Below, in pieces: positions 1-6,057 of a stretch of 7,971 nt of DNA. Position numbers and translations under genes: made by a program. Numbering within the stretch: the first letter of the stretch is position 1; each line of letters begins with the position of its first letter. The notes under the pieces were generated by a model. The model worked only from the letters and a program-made list of their open reading frames with translations, was not told the origin of the DNA and searched no databases. Source of the stretch: Mailhella sp. (lineage in GTDB: Bacteria; Desulfobacterota; Desulfovibrionia; Desulfovibrionales; Desulfovibrionaceae); assembly GCA_017522745.1 (NCBI GenBank), contig JAFWYI010000217.1:1-7971 (forward strand), written 5' to 3'.

Positions 1-1
1 G

Positions 2-1351
2 ACAGGTACCATGCTCGAAGTTCAGCAGGATTATGCCCTCCTGCTGGTGGATAGCATGAATCGTCAAATATTCCGCAAGTTTACACTTCCTGTTACGTAT
101 GCTTCCGGGCGAGTTTCCCTTTCCGAGCCCGCGCAGTATAAATTGCTGGATGAAGTCATCCAGTCGCAGGTACACGGTCTGCAGCTGGAATCCATCCGCC
201 TGTACGATGACCATTACACCATCCTGTACTCCAACGATTCCCGCGAAGTACGACGGACGGATCTTTTCACCGAAGGTGTACCTCTGGTCTTTCAGGGAAA
301 GCCGCATCATTTCGATGTGTTGACCGCGATCCCCTACGCTCAGGCCCTCGTCACCCCGAATCTTGAGAACGGCACCGTCCTGCTGCGTACCATTTACCCG
401 CTCACTATCGACACGGATTTCCGTAACCTGCGTATGAGTGGCCAGAGTGACCCGGTCCTCGGTGTCCTTGAGATCATTCAGGATATCACTGCGCAATATC
501 GCAGCGCCATCCGGGCACAGTGGCTCATCATCGGCGGTTTTGCGGTCTCTACCTTCGTGCTGTTCTTCCTTTTCCATTTCGTGGCCCGCAAGGCTGAAGT
601 GACGCTCAGCCGAAGGATGGCCCGGAACCGTCAGCTTGAGACCCAGCTCCATCAGGCGGAAAAACTGGCCAGCATGGGGCGCATGGTGGCATCCATCGCC
701 CATGAGATCCGCAACCCTCTGGGTATCATCCGCTCCAGTTCGGAGTTCCTGCTGCGCAGGCATAAAAGCGAAGATCACACGACGCAGGCCATGCTTTCGG
801 CTATTTACGATGAGTCCTGCCGTCTTGGCACTACGGTGAACGACTTCCTCGACTATGCGCGTCCTCGTCAACCGAAGATGGATGAGGTGAACATTCCCGA
901 TGTCATCCAGAAAGCCATGGCTTTCTTAGGCGCGGAATTCCAGCGCACGGGCGTTGAAGTCCATTCCAACCTCCCCTCTGAGATGATCATCCATGGCGAT
1001 GCTGACCTGCTGTACCGTGCCTTCTATAACATCCTGTCCAATGCTCAGCAGGCCATGAACGGGCCGGGGAGTATCTCCATCGACAGTGAACTCTCGACGG
1101 ACGGTCATACTCGGCTGATATTCCGCGACAGCGGTCCCGGCTTCAGTGACGACGCCCTGAAGAAGGCCACGGATCCGTTCTTTACCACGAAGGACAGCGG
1201 TACAGGCCTTGGCCTGCCCATCGTTCAGGCCATCCTGGATTCCCACGGCGGCAAGATGACCCTGACCAACGCCCCTGACGGCGGGGCCCTCATCTCCATA
1301 GATTTCCAGCCGAAAAAGACGAATAACGAAGAAGGAAACGCGCATGAGTGA
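2..1351 (+). CDS. Sensor histidine kinase, membrane-bound, 5' end outside window
   Basis: Two-component sensor kinase that should autophosphorylate on His and pass the phosphate to the regulator encoded next. Numbering is from the ATG at base 11. Residues 1 to about 168 form a probable periplasmic sensing region of a type I do not recognise. One hydrophobic segment follows (about 171-192), then a short basic/coiled linker without an obvious PAS domain. The HisKA H-box is HEIRNPL with H231. The HATPase_c domain shows the N-box (N344 in NILSNAQQAM), G1 box DSGPGF (373-378), F-box DPFFTTK (388-394) and G2 box DSGTGLGL (395-402). The frame is open to the left edge and a first membrane helix is missing, so the ATG at 11 is probably internal and the true start lies upstream. 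The last codons overlap the regulator's ATG (ATGAGTGA), implying translational coupling. The kinase identity is certain; the signal is unknown. Confidence 0.95.
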   Translation, partial: TGTMLEVQQDYALLLVDSMNRQIFRKFTLPVTYASGRVSLSEPAQYKLLDEVIQSQVHGLQLESIRLYDDHYTILYSNDSREVRRTDLFTEGVPLVFQGKPHHFDVLTAIPYAQALVTPNLENGTVLLRTIYPLTIDTDFRNLRMSGQSDPVLGVLEIIQDITAQYRSAIRAQWLIIGGFAVSTFVLFFLFHFVARKAEVTLSRRMARNRQLETQLHQAEKLASMGRMVASIAHEIRNPLGIIRSSSEFLLRRHKSEDHTTQAMLSAIYDESCRLGTTVNDFLDYARPRQPKMDEVNIPDVIQKAMAFLGAEFQRTGVEVHSNLPSEMIIHGDADLLYRAFYNILSNAQQAMNGPGSISIDSELSTDGHTRLIFRDSGPGFSDDALKKATDPFFTTKDSGTGLGLPIVQAILDSHGGKMTLTNAPDGGALISIDFQPKKTNNEEGNAHE

Positions 1352-2723
1352 CCTTTCCCACATACTCGTGATTGATGACGAGAAAAACTATCTCATGGTC
1401 ATGGAAGCCTTGCTGAAAGACGCAGGCTATGAGGTCACCGCGTTGAACGACCCTGAAATGGCGCTCCATTTCCTCGATGAGTCGGAAGTCGATGTTGTCA
1501 TCACCGACATGAAGATGCCTAAACTTTCGGGCAAGGAAGTCCTTCAGCGAGTCAAAAAGTCCTGGCCCGATCTGCCTGTCCTCATCATGACGGCTTTTGG
1601 CAGTATCGAAAACGCGGTCGAAGCCATGCGTTACGGGGCTTTCGATTACATCACCAAGCCGTTCGCCAACGACGAACTCCTGCTTTCCGTCCATAACGCG
1701 GTGGAGCTTTCCAAAGCGCACAGGCAGTACAAACTCCTGCAGGAATCATTGGAAGAGCGCTACAGCACCCATCATATCATCGGGCGCTCCAAAGCCATAC
1801 GCGATACGCTTTCCATCGTGGACCGCGTGGCCGTAAGCCGTTCTACCGTTCTCATCACCGGTGAATCCGGAACAGGCAAGGAACTTGTCGCCCGAGCCAT
1901 ACATTTCAGTTCACCGCGCAAGGAAGGTCCCTTCGTGTCTGTGAACTGCATGGCCTTCAACGCCGGCGTACTGGAAAGCGAACTTTTCGGTCATGAAAAG
2001 GGCTCTTTTACCGGGGCCGTGGCCACACGTCGCGGACGCTTCGAACAGGCTGACCATGGCACGCTCTTCCTCGATGAAGTAGGTGAACTGAGCATGGACC
2101 TTCAGGTGAAGCTGCTTCGCGTCCTTCAGGAACGCGTTTTTGAGCGTGTGGGCGGCAGTGCCCCCATCAATGTGGATATCCGTGTAGTGGCGGCCACCAA
2201 TCGCGACCTGAACAAGATGGTGGAAGAAGGCACGTTCCGCGAGGACCTTTTCTACAGGCTCAATGTCGTGCAGATCCCCATTCCCCCGCTTCGGGAACGC
2301 CGTGAGGATATCCCGCTGCTCATCGCGCACTTTGCGGAAAAAATAGCGGAAGATAACGCTATCCCCACCAAGAGTTTCAGCACGGAGGCGCAGAACTATC
2401 TCAGCGGCTACGACTGGCCCGGCAATATCCGGCAGCTCCAGAATGTGCTGGAGCGCTGTATGGTCATGGTCCCTGGTCAGGTCATCGGCGTTGAGGATCT
2501 TCCGCCGGAGATCCGTGGTGAAGAATCGCAGTTCAAGAGCGCTGTCGACCTTCTGCCTGTCGAGCTGAATCTGGCCGACACTCTCGACCGTATTGAGGCG
2601 GCACTCATCAAGCGCGCCCTTGTGCGAGCGGATTTCGTTCAGGCGCATGCCGCAGAACTTCTGGGCATTTCCCGCAGTCTCATGCAGTACAAGCTCAAGA
2701 AGTACAATATTACCGGGCATTGA
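1344..2723 (+). CDS. Sigma54-dependent response regulator, NtrC/AtoC/ZraR type
   Basis: Transcription activator of 459 residues, the usual length for NtrC-family regulators. The receiver domain (about 5-120) has the acidic pocket D11/D12, phosphoacceptor D55, T83 and K105. The AAA+ domain (about 143-375) has Walker A GESGTGKE (173-180), the sigma54-contact loop GSFTGA (220-225, where GAFTGA is the usual form), Walker B GTLFLDEV (239-246) and the sensor-II region WPGNIRQLQN (358-367). A Fis-type helix-turn-helix lies at about 415-455 (AAELLGISRSLMQYKLKKY). Family knowledge: phosphorylation drives oligomerisation and ATP-dependent opening of sigma54-RNA polymerase promoters. The start ATG has an AAGGAA ribosome-binding site (about 1332-1337) and overlaps the kinase gene by 8 bp, so the two are a cognate pair. 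The target genes are not evident; I saw no convincing -24/-12 promoter in the window. Confidence 0.97.
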   Translation: MSDLSHILVIDDEKNYLMVMEALLKDAGYEVTALNDPEMALHFLDESEVDVVITDMKMPKLSGKEVLQRVKKSWPDLPVLIMTAFGSIENAVEAMRYGAFDYITKPFANDELLLSVHNAVELSKAHRQYKLLQESLEERYSTHHIIGRSKAIRDTLSIVDRVAVSRSTVLITGESGTGKELVARAIHFSSPRKEGPFVSVNCMAFNAGVLESELFGHEKGSFTGAVATRRGRFEQADHGTLFLDEVGELSMDLQVKLLRVLQERVFERVGGSAPINVDIRVVAATNRDLNKMVEEGTFREDLFYRLNVVQIPIPPLRERREDIPLLIAHFAEKIAEDNAIPTKSFSTEAQNYLSGYDWPGNIRQLQNVLERCMVMVPGQVIGVEDLPPEIRGEESQFKSAVDLLPVELNLADTLDRIEAALIKRALVRADFVQAHAAELLGISRSLMQYKLKKYNITGH

Positions 2724-2751
2724 TCTTTCCTGCATCCTCCCCCCCGTCGGT

Positions 2752-2770
2752 CCTCGTGTCTTATACGAGG
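2752..2770 (+). terminator. Short hairpin after the regulator gene
   Basis: Inverted repeat CCTCGT / ACGAGG with a 7-nt loop, 28 bases after the stop codon of the response regulator. No good T-run follows, so on its own it is a weak terminator. It may aid the stronger hairpin just downstream. Confidence 0.4.
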
Positions 2771-2795
2771 ATTTCCGGTTGATTGGAAAACATCA

Positions 2796-2832
2796 GAAAG
2801 CCCGCCTTCCTGTACAGGTAAAGCGGGCTTTC
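2796..2832. terminator. Bidirectional rho-independent terminator between converging genes
   Basis: Perfect 10-bp inverted repeat GAAAGCCCGC (2796-2805) / GCGGGCTTTC (2823-2832). The 17-nt loop contains a further self-complementary 10-mer, CCTGTACAGG (2809-2818). A-rich sequence precedes it and T-rich sequence follows on both strands, so it can stop the plus-strand two-component operon and the minus-strand amidohydrolase operon, whose stop codon is about 16 bp away. Confidence 0.85.
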
Positions 2833-2847
2833 GTTGCTTTGGAACGA

Positions 2848-4143
2848 TCAGTTTCGGGCATCCAGCTCCAGAGCCATGCGGCAGAACAGTTCCACGGCTG
2901 GCAGGAGCAGTTCTTCGTCGAAATCGAAGCGCTCATTATGATGGCCGGCCGGCAGATGGCTCCCTATCTGAGCATACGTGCCCTTGCCGCCTTGCTTCTG
3001 AATGGCCTCGATGAACGCACACACGTCATCGGAACCGAAGCCCGGTCCAAGGTCTTCCACCTTGTCCTGATGGAAATACGGTATTTCCGCGCTGACCTTG
3101 CGGACCAGATCACGCATCTCCGCATCGCTTTCTGCCGTGCTGGCACGGCCCATGAGTCTGATGGCGTATTCCTGCTCGTACATGGTCGCTGTGGATTCCA
3201 CGATACGCCGGGCGCTTTCGAACATATACTCGTTGATAGCGGTCGTGGATCCACGAGTCTCACACATGAGCGAGGCATGCGCCGGGATGACATTGCGGCC
3301 GGAACCCGCTTCCAGCCTGCCGACATTGATGCGGCTGACACCTTTGCCGTGTCGGGGGATGGCAAGCAGATTAGACACTGCGCAGGCCGCCGCCATCAGG
3401 GAATTTCTCCCCACGTGAGGGTCTATGCCTGCATGCGCGGCACGCCCGGAAAACTCCACGTCGAATCTCGTGGAGGCAAGGAAGCCGTATGTCCCGCACG
3501 CCAGAGAATGGGGCCGGGTCATGCTCGCACCGATATGAGCCGAAAAGAAATACCGGGCTCCTTCTACGGCTCCGGCAGACACCATGGGTTCTGCCCCGCA
3601 GGTCCCTTCTTCGGCCGGCTCAAAGATGAGCCTGACATTATGCCGCAGGCTGTCGCGACGGCGCATGAGTTCGAGAGCTGTTCCAAGACCGATGGTCGCG
3701 TGTCCGTCATGGCCGCAGGCATGGCATCGTCCTTCATTGAGAGAACGGAAACCCTCGCGGGACGGCTTATGCTCTGCAGAATCGCTTTCGTCCACATCCA
3801 CGGCGTCAAAATCAAAGCGCAGTACGGTATGCAGCGGCAGATCGGGCCGGATATCCACGATGAGACCCGTGAGGCCTTCCATGCGGTCCAGCCATTCAGC
3901 ACTGGCTCCCTGAGCCAGCGCAACTTCCTGAGCGTGCTGTTTCACCGCGTCATCGGGGGAGCCCATGATGGACGCCCGGTCCATGACCTCACCGCCTACC
4001 TTCACATCACAGCCCAACGCGGTAAGCTGTTCTGCGAGATAAGACGCTGTCCAGAATTCAAGCAGGCTGGACTCCGGATGCTGATGCAGGGCACGCCGCC
4101 AGTGAACGAGCTGCTCCTGCGTGACGGACAAAGAAAAAGCCAT
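2848..4143 (-). CDS. M20-family metallo-amidohydrolase, AbgA-like (p-aminobenzoyl-glutamate hydrolase subunit A type)
   Basis: Probable cytoplasmic di-metal amide hydrolase of 431 residues. The M20D metal site is intact: HACGHDGH (141-148, ligands C143 and H145), PAEEG with the general-base/ligand pair E178/E179, H203 in SAHIG, and H401 in AGHHNE. D112 lies in DFDA. The lid/dimer domain carries the family's FSGRAAHAG (231-239) and GSGRNVIPA (280-288). The insertion near 58-90, the ETRG motif and the C-terminal GHHNERFDFDE resemble E. coli AbgA, recalled from memory. AbgA works as a heterodimer with AbgB on folate breakdown products. No AbgB or AbgT partner is in the window, so the substrate may be another N-acyl or peptide-like amino-acid conjugate. 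The start is set at 4143 because TAGGAG lies 7 nt upstream. A longer frame back to 4200 would add 19 unrelated residues inside the regulator gene. It follows the GntR gene after 10 bp. Confidence 0.9.
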   Translation of the reverse strand: MAFSLSVTQEQLVHWRRALHQHPESSLLEFWTASYLAEQLTALGCDVKVGGEVMDRASIMGSPDDAVKQHAQEVALAQGASAEWLDRMEGLTGLIVDIRPDLPLHTVLRFDFDAVDVDESDSAEHKPSREGFRSLNEGRCHACGHDGHATIGLGTALELMRRRDSLRHNVRLIFEPAEEGTCGAEPMVSAGAVEGARYFFSAHIGASMTRPHSLACGTYGFLASTRFDVEFSGRAAHAGIDPHVGRNSLMAAACAVSNLLAIPRHGKGVSRINVGRLEAGSGRNVIPAHASLMCETRGSTTAINEYMFESARRIVESTATMYEQEYAIRLMGRASTAESDAEMRDLVRKVSAEIPYFHQDKVEDLGPGFGSDDVCAFIEAIQKQGGKGTYAQIGSHLPAGHHNERFDFDEELLLPAVELFCRMALELDARN

Positions 4144-4149
4144 GGTGTT

Positions 4150-4156
4150 TCTCCTA
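4150..4156 (-). promoter_or_regulatory. Ribosome-binding site of the amidohydrolase, overlapping the GntR stop codon
   Basis: On the minus strand TAGGAGA lies 6-7 nt before the ATG at 4143, and its TAG is the stop codon of the GntR gene. This fixes the amidohydrolase start and implies translational coupling of the two genes. Confidence 0.8.
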
Positions 4157-4819
4157 GGCGAGTGCATCCTCGTGGACCAGATCGCATAGACGCTGACCAA
4201 CTTCCTCGTAATGCTGGCGCAGAGTACATTCTATACGTATAGGATCACGACTCTGTACTGCATCCACGATGAGCTTATGGCGATCGTAAAATTCCTTGGG
4301 AGTGTAAAGCGTGCGCCAGTAATGATAATACAGGAACTTCGCCAGCGATGAACATGACGTGCGGGCCAGATGGATGAGGTGCTGGTTCATGCAGGCTGAA
4401 AGCAGTGCCATGTGGAAGGCTTCGTCTATCTCGGCAAGGGTATCAAGGGAAACAGCATAATTCACCTGCTCTTCAAGCAGGCGCACTACGTCCAGAAACG
4501 CGGCTTCTTCCTTTTCTCCCCACAAGTGGATGGACTGCGCTACCCCAGCCCCCTCAAGGATCCCCGCTACCACATAGCTGTCGTAGATTTCCTGTATGCT
4601 CATAGAACGCACATACTTGCCTTTCTGTGGTTCTGAACAGATAAGCCCCTGCTGAGCCAGCAGGAGGAGAGCTTCGCGAACAGGAGCCCGGCTGATATTC
4701 AACTGTTCCGCTATCTGAGCCTCGCGAACAGGCTGCCCAGGGATCAATGCCCCTGAACGAATAAGATTTCTAATGTATTCAGCAGCTTTTAAACTATACG
4801 TTTCTTTCTTGAAAATCAT
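4154..4819 (-). CDS. GntR-family transcriptional regulator, FCD (FadR-like) subfamily
   Basis: Ligand-responsive DNA-binding regulator of 221 residues, a normal FCD-family length. The N-terminal winged helix (about 8-70) has the GntR pattern: a helix with YIRNLIRSG, then PGQPVREAQIAEQL, then the recognition region NISRAPVREALLLLAQQGLI and the wing PQKGKYV. The C-terminal all-helical FCD domain (about 78-215) carries the likely metal/ligand-binding set D132, H136, H181 and H203. FCD regulators usually bind small carboxylates or amino acids as inducers and often control neighbouring catabolic genes. It is first in a two-gene unit with the amidohydrolase and lies directly behind the transporter-racemase-lyase unit, so either or both may be its targets. 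The ATG at 4819 lacks a strong ribosome-binding site. The wHTH begins immediately after it, and no better in-frame start was seen. Confidence 0.93.
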   Translation of the reverse strand: MIFKKETYSLKAAEYIRNLIRSGALIPGQPVREAQIAEQLNISRAPVREALLLLAQQGLICSEPQKGKYVRSMSIQEIYDSYVVAGILEGAGVAQSIHLWGEKEEAAFLDVVRLLEEQVNYAVSLDTLAEIDEAFHMALLSACMNQHLIHLARTSCSSLAKFLYYHYWRTLYTPKEFYDRHKLIVDAVQSRDPIRIECTLRQHYEEVGQRLCDLVHEDALA

Positions 4820-4833
4820 GGCACTGTACTCTT

Positions 4834-4857
4834 GGAGAGGATGTTTCCTTTCTCTCC
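4834..4857 (-). other. Possible leader hairpin upstream of the GntR gene
   Basis: Inverted repeat GGAGAG (4834-4839) / CTCTCC (4852-4857) with a 12-nt loop, lying in the expected 5' leader of the GntR transcript. On the minus strand the loop holds AAGGAA, a Shine-Dalgarno-like string too far (over 20 nt) from the ATG to serve it directly. The role is uncertain. Confidence 0.3.
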
Positions 4858-4879
4858 GAAAAAAAGGCTTTCTGTTATG

Positions 4880-4898
4880 GCAACGTTTGAAGCGTTGC
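4880..4898. promoter_or_regulatory. Candidate operator palindrome for the GntR regulator
   Basis: Nineteen-base near-perfect palindrome GCAACGTTTGAAGCGTTGC, with 8 of 9 arm positions matching about a central G. It is in the gap upstream of the GntR gene and would overlap the transcription start of the promoter proposed at 4904-4931, a typical place for autorepression. The assignment to this regulator rests on position only. Confidence 0.55.
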
Positions 4899-4903
4899 AG
4901 AAA

Positions 4904-4931
4904 AGCATAAAGCGTTTTTTCTTCTTTGCAA
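4904..4931 (-). promoter_or_regulatory. Candidate sigma70 promoter for the GntR-amidohydrolase unit
   Basis: On the minus strand a -35-like TTGCAA (4931-4926) is separated by 16 nt, partly A-rich, from a -10-like TATGCT (4909-4904). The predicted start near 4897 falls in the 19-bp palindrome. The match is partial and made by eye; other AT-rich hexamers are present in this gap. Confidence 0.35.
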
Positions 4932-4968
4932 AGAGCTGTTTTTCATAACCAGTGTATAAAAAATGAGA

Positions 4969-4998
4969 ACCTCCTGAGACCCGAAGGCCTCAGGAGGT
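4969..4998 (-). terminator. Rho-independent terminator after the PLP lyase gene
   Basis: Ten-bp perfect stem (ACCTCCTGAG / CTCAGGAGGT) around a 10-nt loop. On the minus strand it is followed by TTCTCATTTTTT, about 45 nt after the lyase stop codon. It should end most transcription from the transporter-racemase-lyase operon before the GntR promoter. Confidence 0.85.
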
Positions 4999-5005
4999 CG
5001 AGGGG

Positions 5006-5027
5006 ACTCTTCAACACCGTGAAGAGT
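5006..5027 (-). terminator. Second hairpin between the lyase stop and the terminator
   Basis: Perfect 8-bp stem ACTCTTCA / TGAAGAGT with a 6-nt loop. It is not followed by a T-run on the minus strand, so it is more likely a 3'-end stabilising or pausing structure than a terminator on its own. Confidence 0.5.
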
Positions 5028-5042
5028 GGAAAACTTCAGCGA

Positions 5043-6044
5043 TTAGCCGCGGAAGGTGGGCATGTAGGCGTACAGAGCGGGGCTGCCGCCGGTGTGCAGG
5101 AAGAGGATGTTGGAACCTTCAGCAAAGTTGCCCTTGCGGATGAGGTCGATCATGCCGGCAAAAGCCTTGCCGCTGTACACAGGGTCGAGCAGGATGGCTT
5201 CGGTCTGGGCGAGGAGCTTCACGGCTTCGATCATGCCGTCGTTGGGACGGGAGTAGCCGGGCAGATAGTAGTCGCCGTAGCACACGACCTTTTCCTTGGG
5301 AAGCTGCACGCCAGCGCCGATGAAGTCGAGAGTCTTCTGGGCGAGGTTGTACACGATTTCCTGCTGCACTTCACCGGGACGGCTGACGTCGATACCGGAC
5401 ATGGGGATGTTCATGTTGTTGCCCACGAAACCGGCGATCATACCGGCATGGGTACCAGCGGAGCCGCTGGGAACGAAGACGTGATCGAAGTTCACGCCCA
5501 TTTCGAACATCTGCTGCATGATTTCCTGCGCGCAGGAAACGTAGCCGAGAGCGCCGATCTCGTTGGAAGCGCCGCCGGGGATGATGTAGGGCTTCTTGCC
5601 TTCAGCACGGAGCTTTTCGGCGACCTTTTCCATTTCTTCGAGCATGGGGGAACCGCCGGGCACCACGGTGATGCTCTTCACGCCAAGGATCTGGAAGAGG
5701 AAGTTGTTGCCGGAGGCTTCGGGGCTGTAGCTGCCGGGCACGCGTTCTTCGAGAACGAGGTGGCAGTCGAGGCCTTCATGCACGGCCCAGGAAAGGGTGA
5801 GGCGGCAGTGGTTGGACTGCACGGCACCGCAGGTGATGACGGTGTCGGCACCCTTGGCAAGAGCGTCGGCGATGCAGAAGTCGAGCTTACGGGTCTTGTT
5901 GCCGCCGGAGCAGCCGGGGAGCAGGTCGTCACGCTTGATGTAGACGTTGACCTTACCGCCAAGAGCCTTGGAGAAGTTAGGCAGGTATTCGATGGGAGTA
6001 GCCTGCTTCACATAACCACGACGGGGAAACTGAGCGAGATTCAT
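5043..6044 (-). CDS. PLP-dependent lyase of the D-cysteine desulfhydrase / L-cysteate sulfo-lyase family
   Basis: Cytoplasmic fold-type II PLP enzyme of 333 residues. K50 in CSGGNKTRKL should form the Schiff base with PLP. QSNH (76-79) contacts substrate and cofactor, and SGSAGTHAG (193-201) is the phosphate-binding loop. Y290 is the second active-site Tyr, and HTGG (317-320) closes the site. S291 and T318 occupy positions that are Glu and Leu in true ACC deaminases and Ser/Thr in D-cysteine desulfhydrases (established by work on the tomato enzyme), so ACC deaminase is unlikely. DcyD (D-cysteine to pyruvate, NH3, H2S) and CuyA (L-cysteate to pyruvate, NH3, sulfite) share this fold and signature, and sequence alone does not separate them here. 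RLTLSW after QSNHC differs from the RQTAA I recall in both. The start at 6044 has AAGGAA 6 nt upstream; the longer frame to 6074 would run into the racemase gene. Codon use is strongly biased, suggesting high expression. Confidence 0.92.
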   Translation of the reverse strand: MNLAQFPRRGYVKQATPIEYLPNFSKALGGKVNVYIKRDDLLPGCSGGNKTRKLDFCIADALAKGADTVITCGAVQSNHCRLTLSWAVHEGLDCHLVLEERVPGSYSPEASGNNFLFQILGVKSITVVPGGSPMLEEMEKVAEKLRAEGKKPYIIPGGASNEIGALGYVSCAQEIMQQMFEMGVNFDHVFVPSGSAGTHAGMIAGFVGNNMNIPMSGIDVSRPGEVQQEIVYNLAQKTLDFIGAGVQLPKEKVVCYGDYYLPGYSRPNDGMIEAVKLLAQTEAILLDPVYSGKAFAGMIDLIRKGNFAEGSNILFLHTGGSPALYAYMPTFRG

Positions 6045-6057
6045 AGTGCGTTCCTTT

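Noticed and set aside
11..13. ATG at base 11 as the true kinase start
   Set aside because: The frame is open to the left edge, the protein would lack the first membrane helix expected for a periplasmic sensing domain, and no good ribosome-binding site precedes it.
4144..4200. Longer amidohydrolase start at 4200
   Set aside because: The extra 19 residues lie inside the GntR coding region and lack family similarity, while the ATG at 4143 has a strong ribosome-binding site.
2593..4242. Long plus-strand open frame (549 codons) opposite the amidohydrolase
   Set aside because: It shows no recognisable domain and runs through the end of the response regulator, the terminator and the whole antisense of a gene with an intact M20 metal site. 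It is a shadow frame.
4817..4836. TGGCAC string near the GntR start as a sigma54 -24 element
   Set aside because: No TTGC-type -12 element lies at the required spacing and the orientation does not face a gene. Other TGGCAC strings in the window fail likewise.
5043..6044. ACC deaminase as the lyase function
   Set aside because: The two positions diagnostic for ACC deaminase (Glu and Leu) are Ser291 and Thr318 here.
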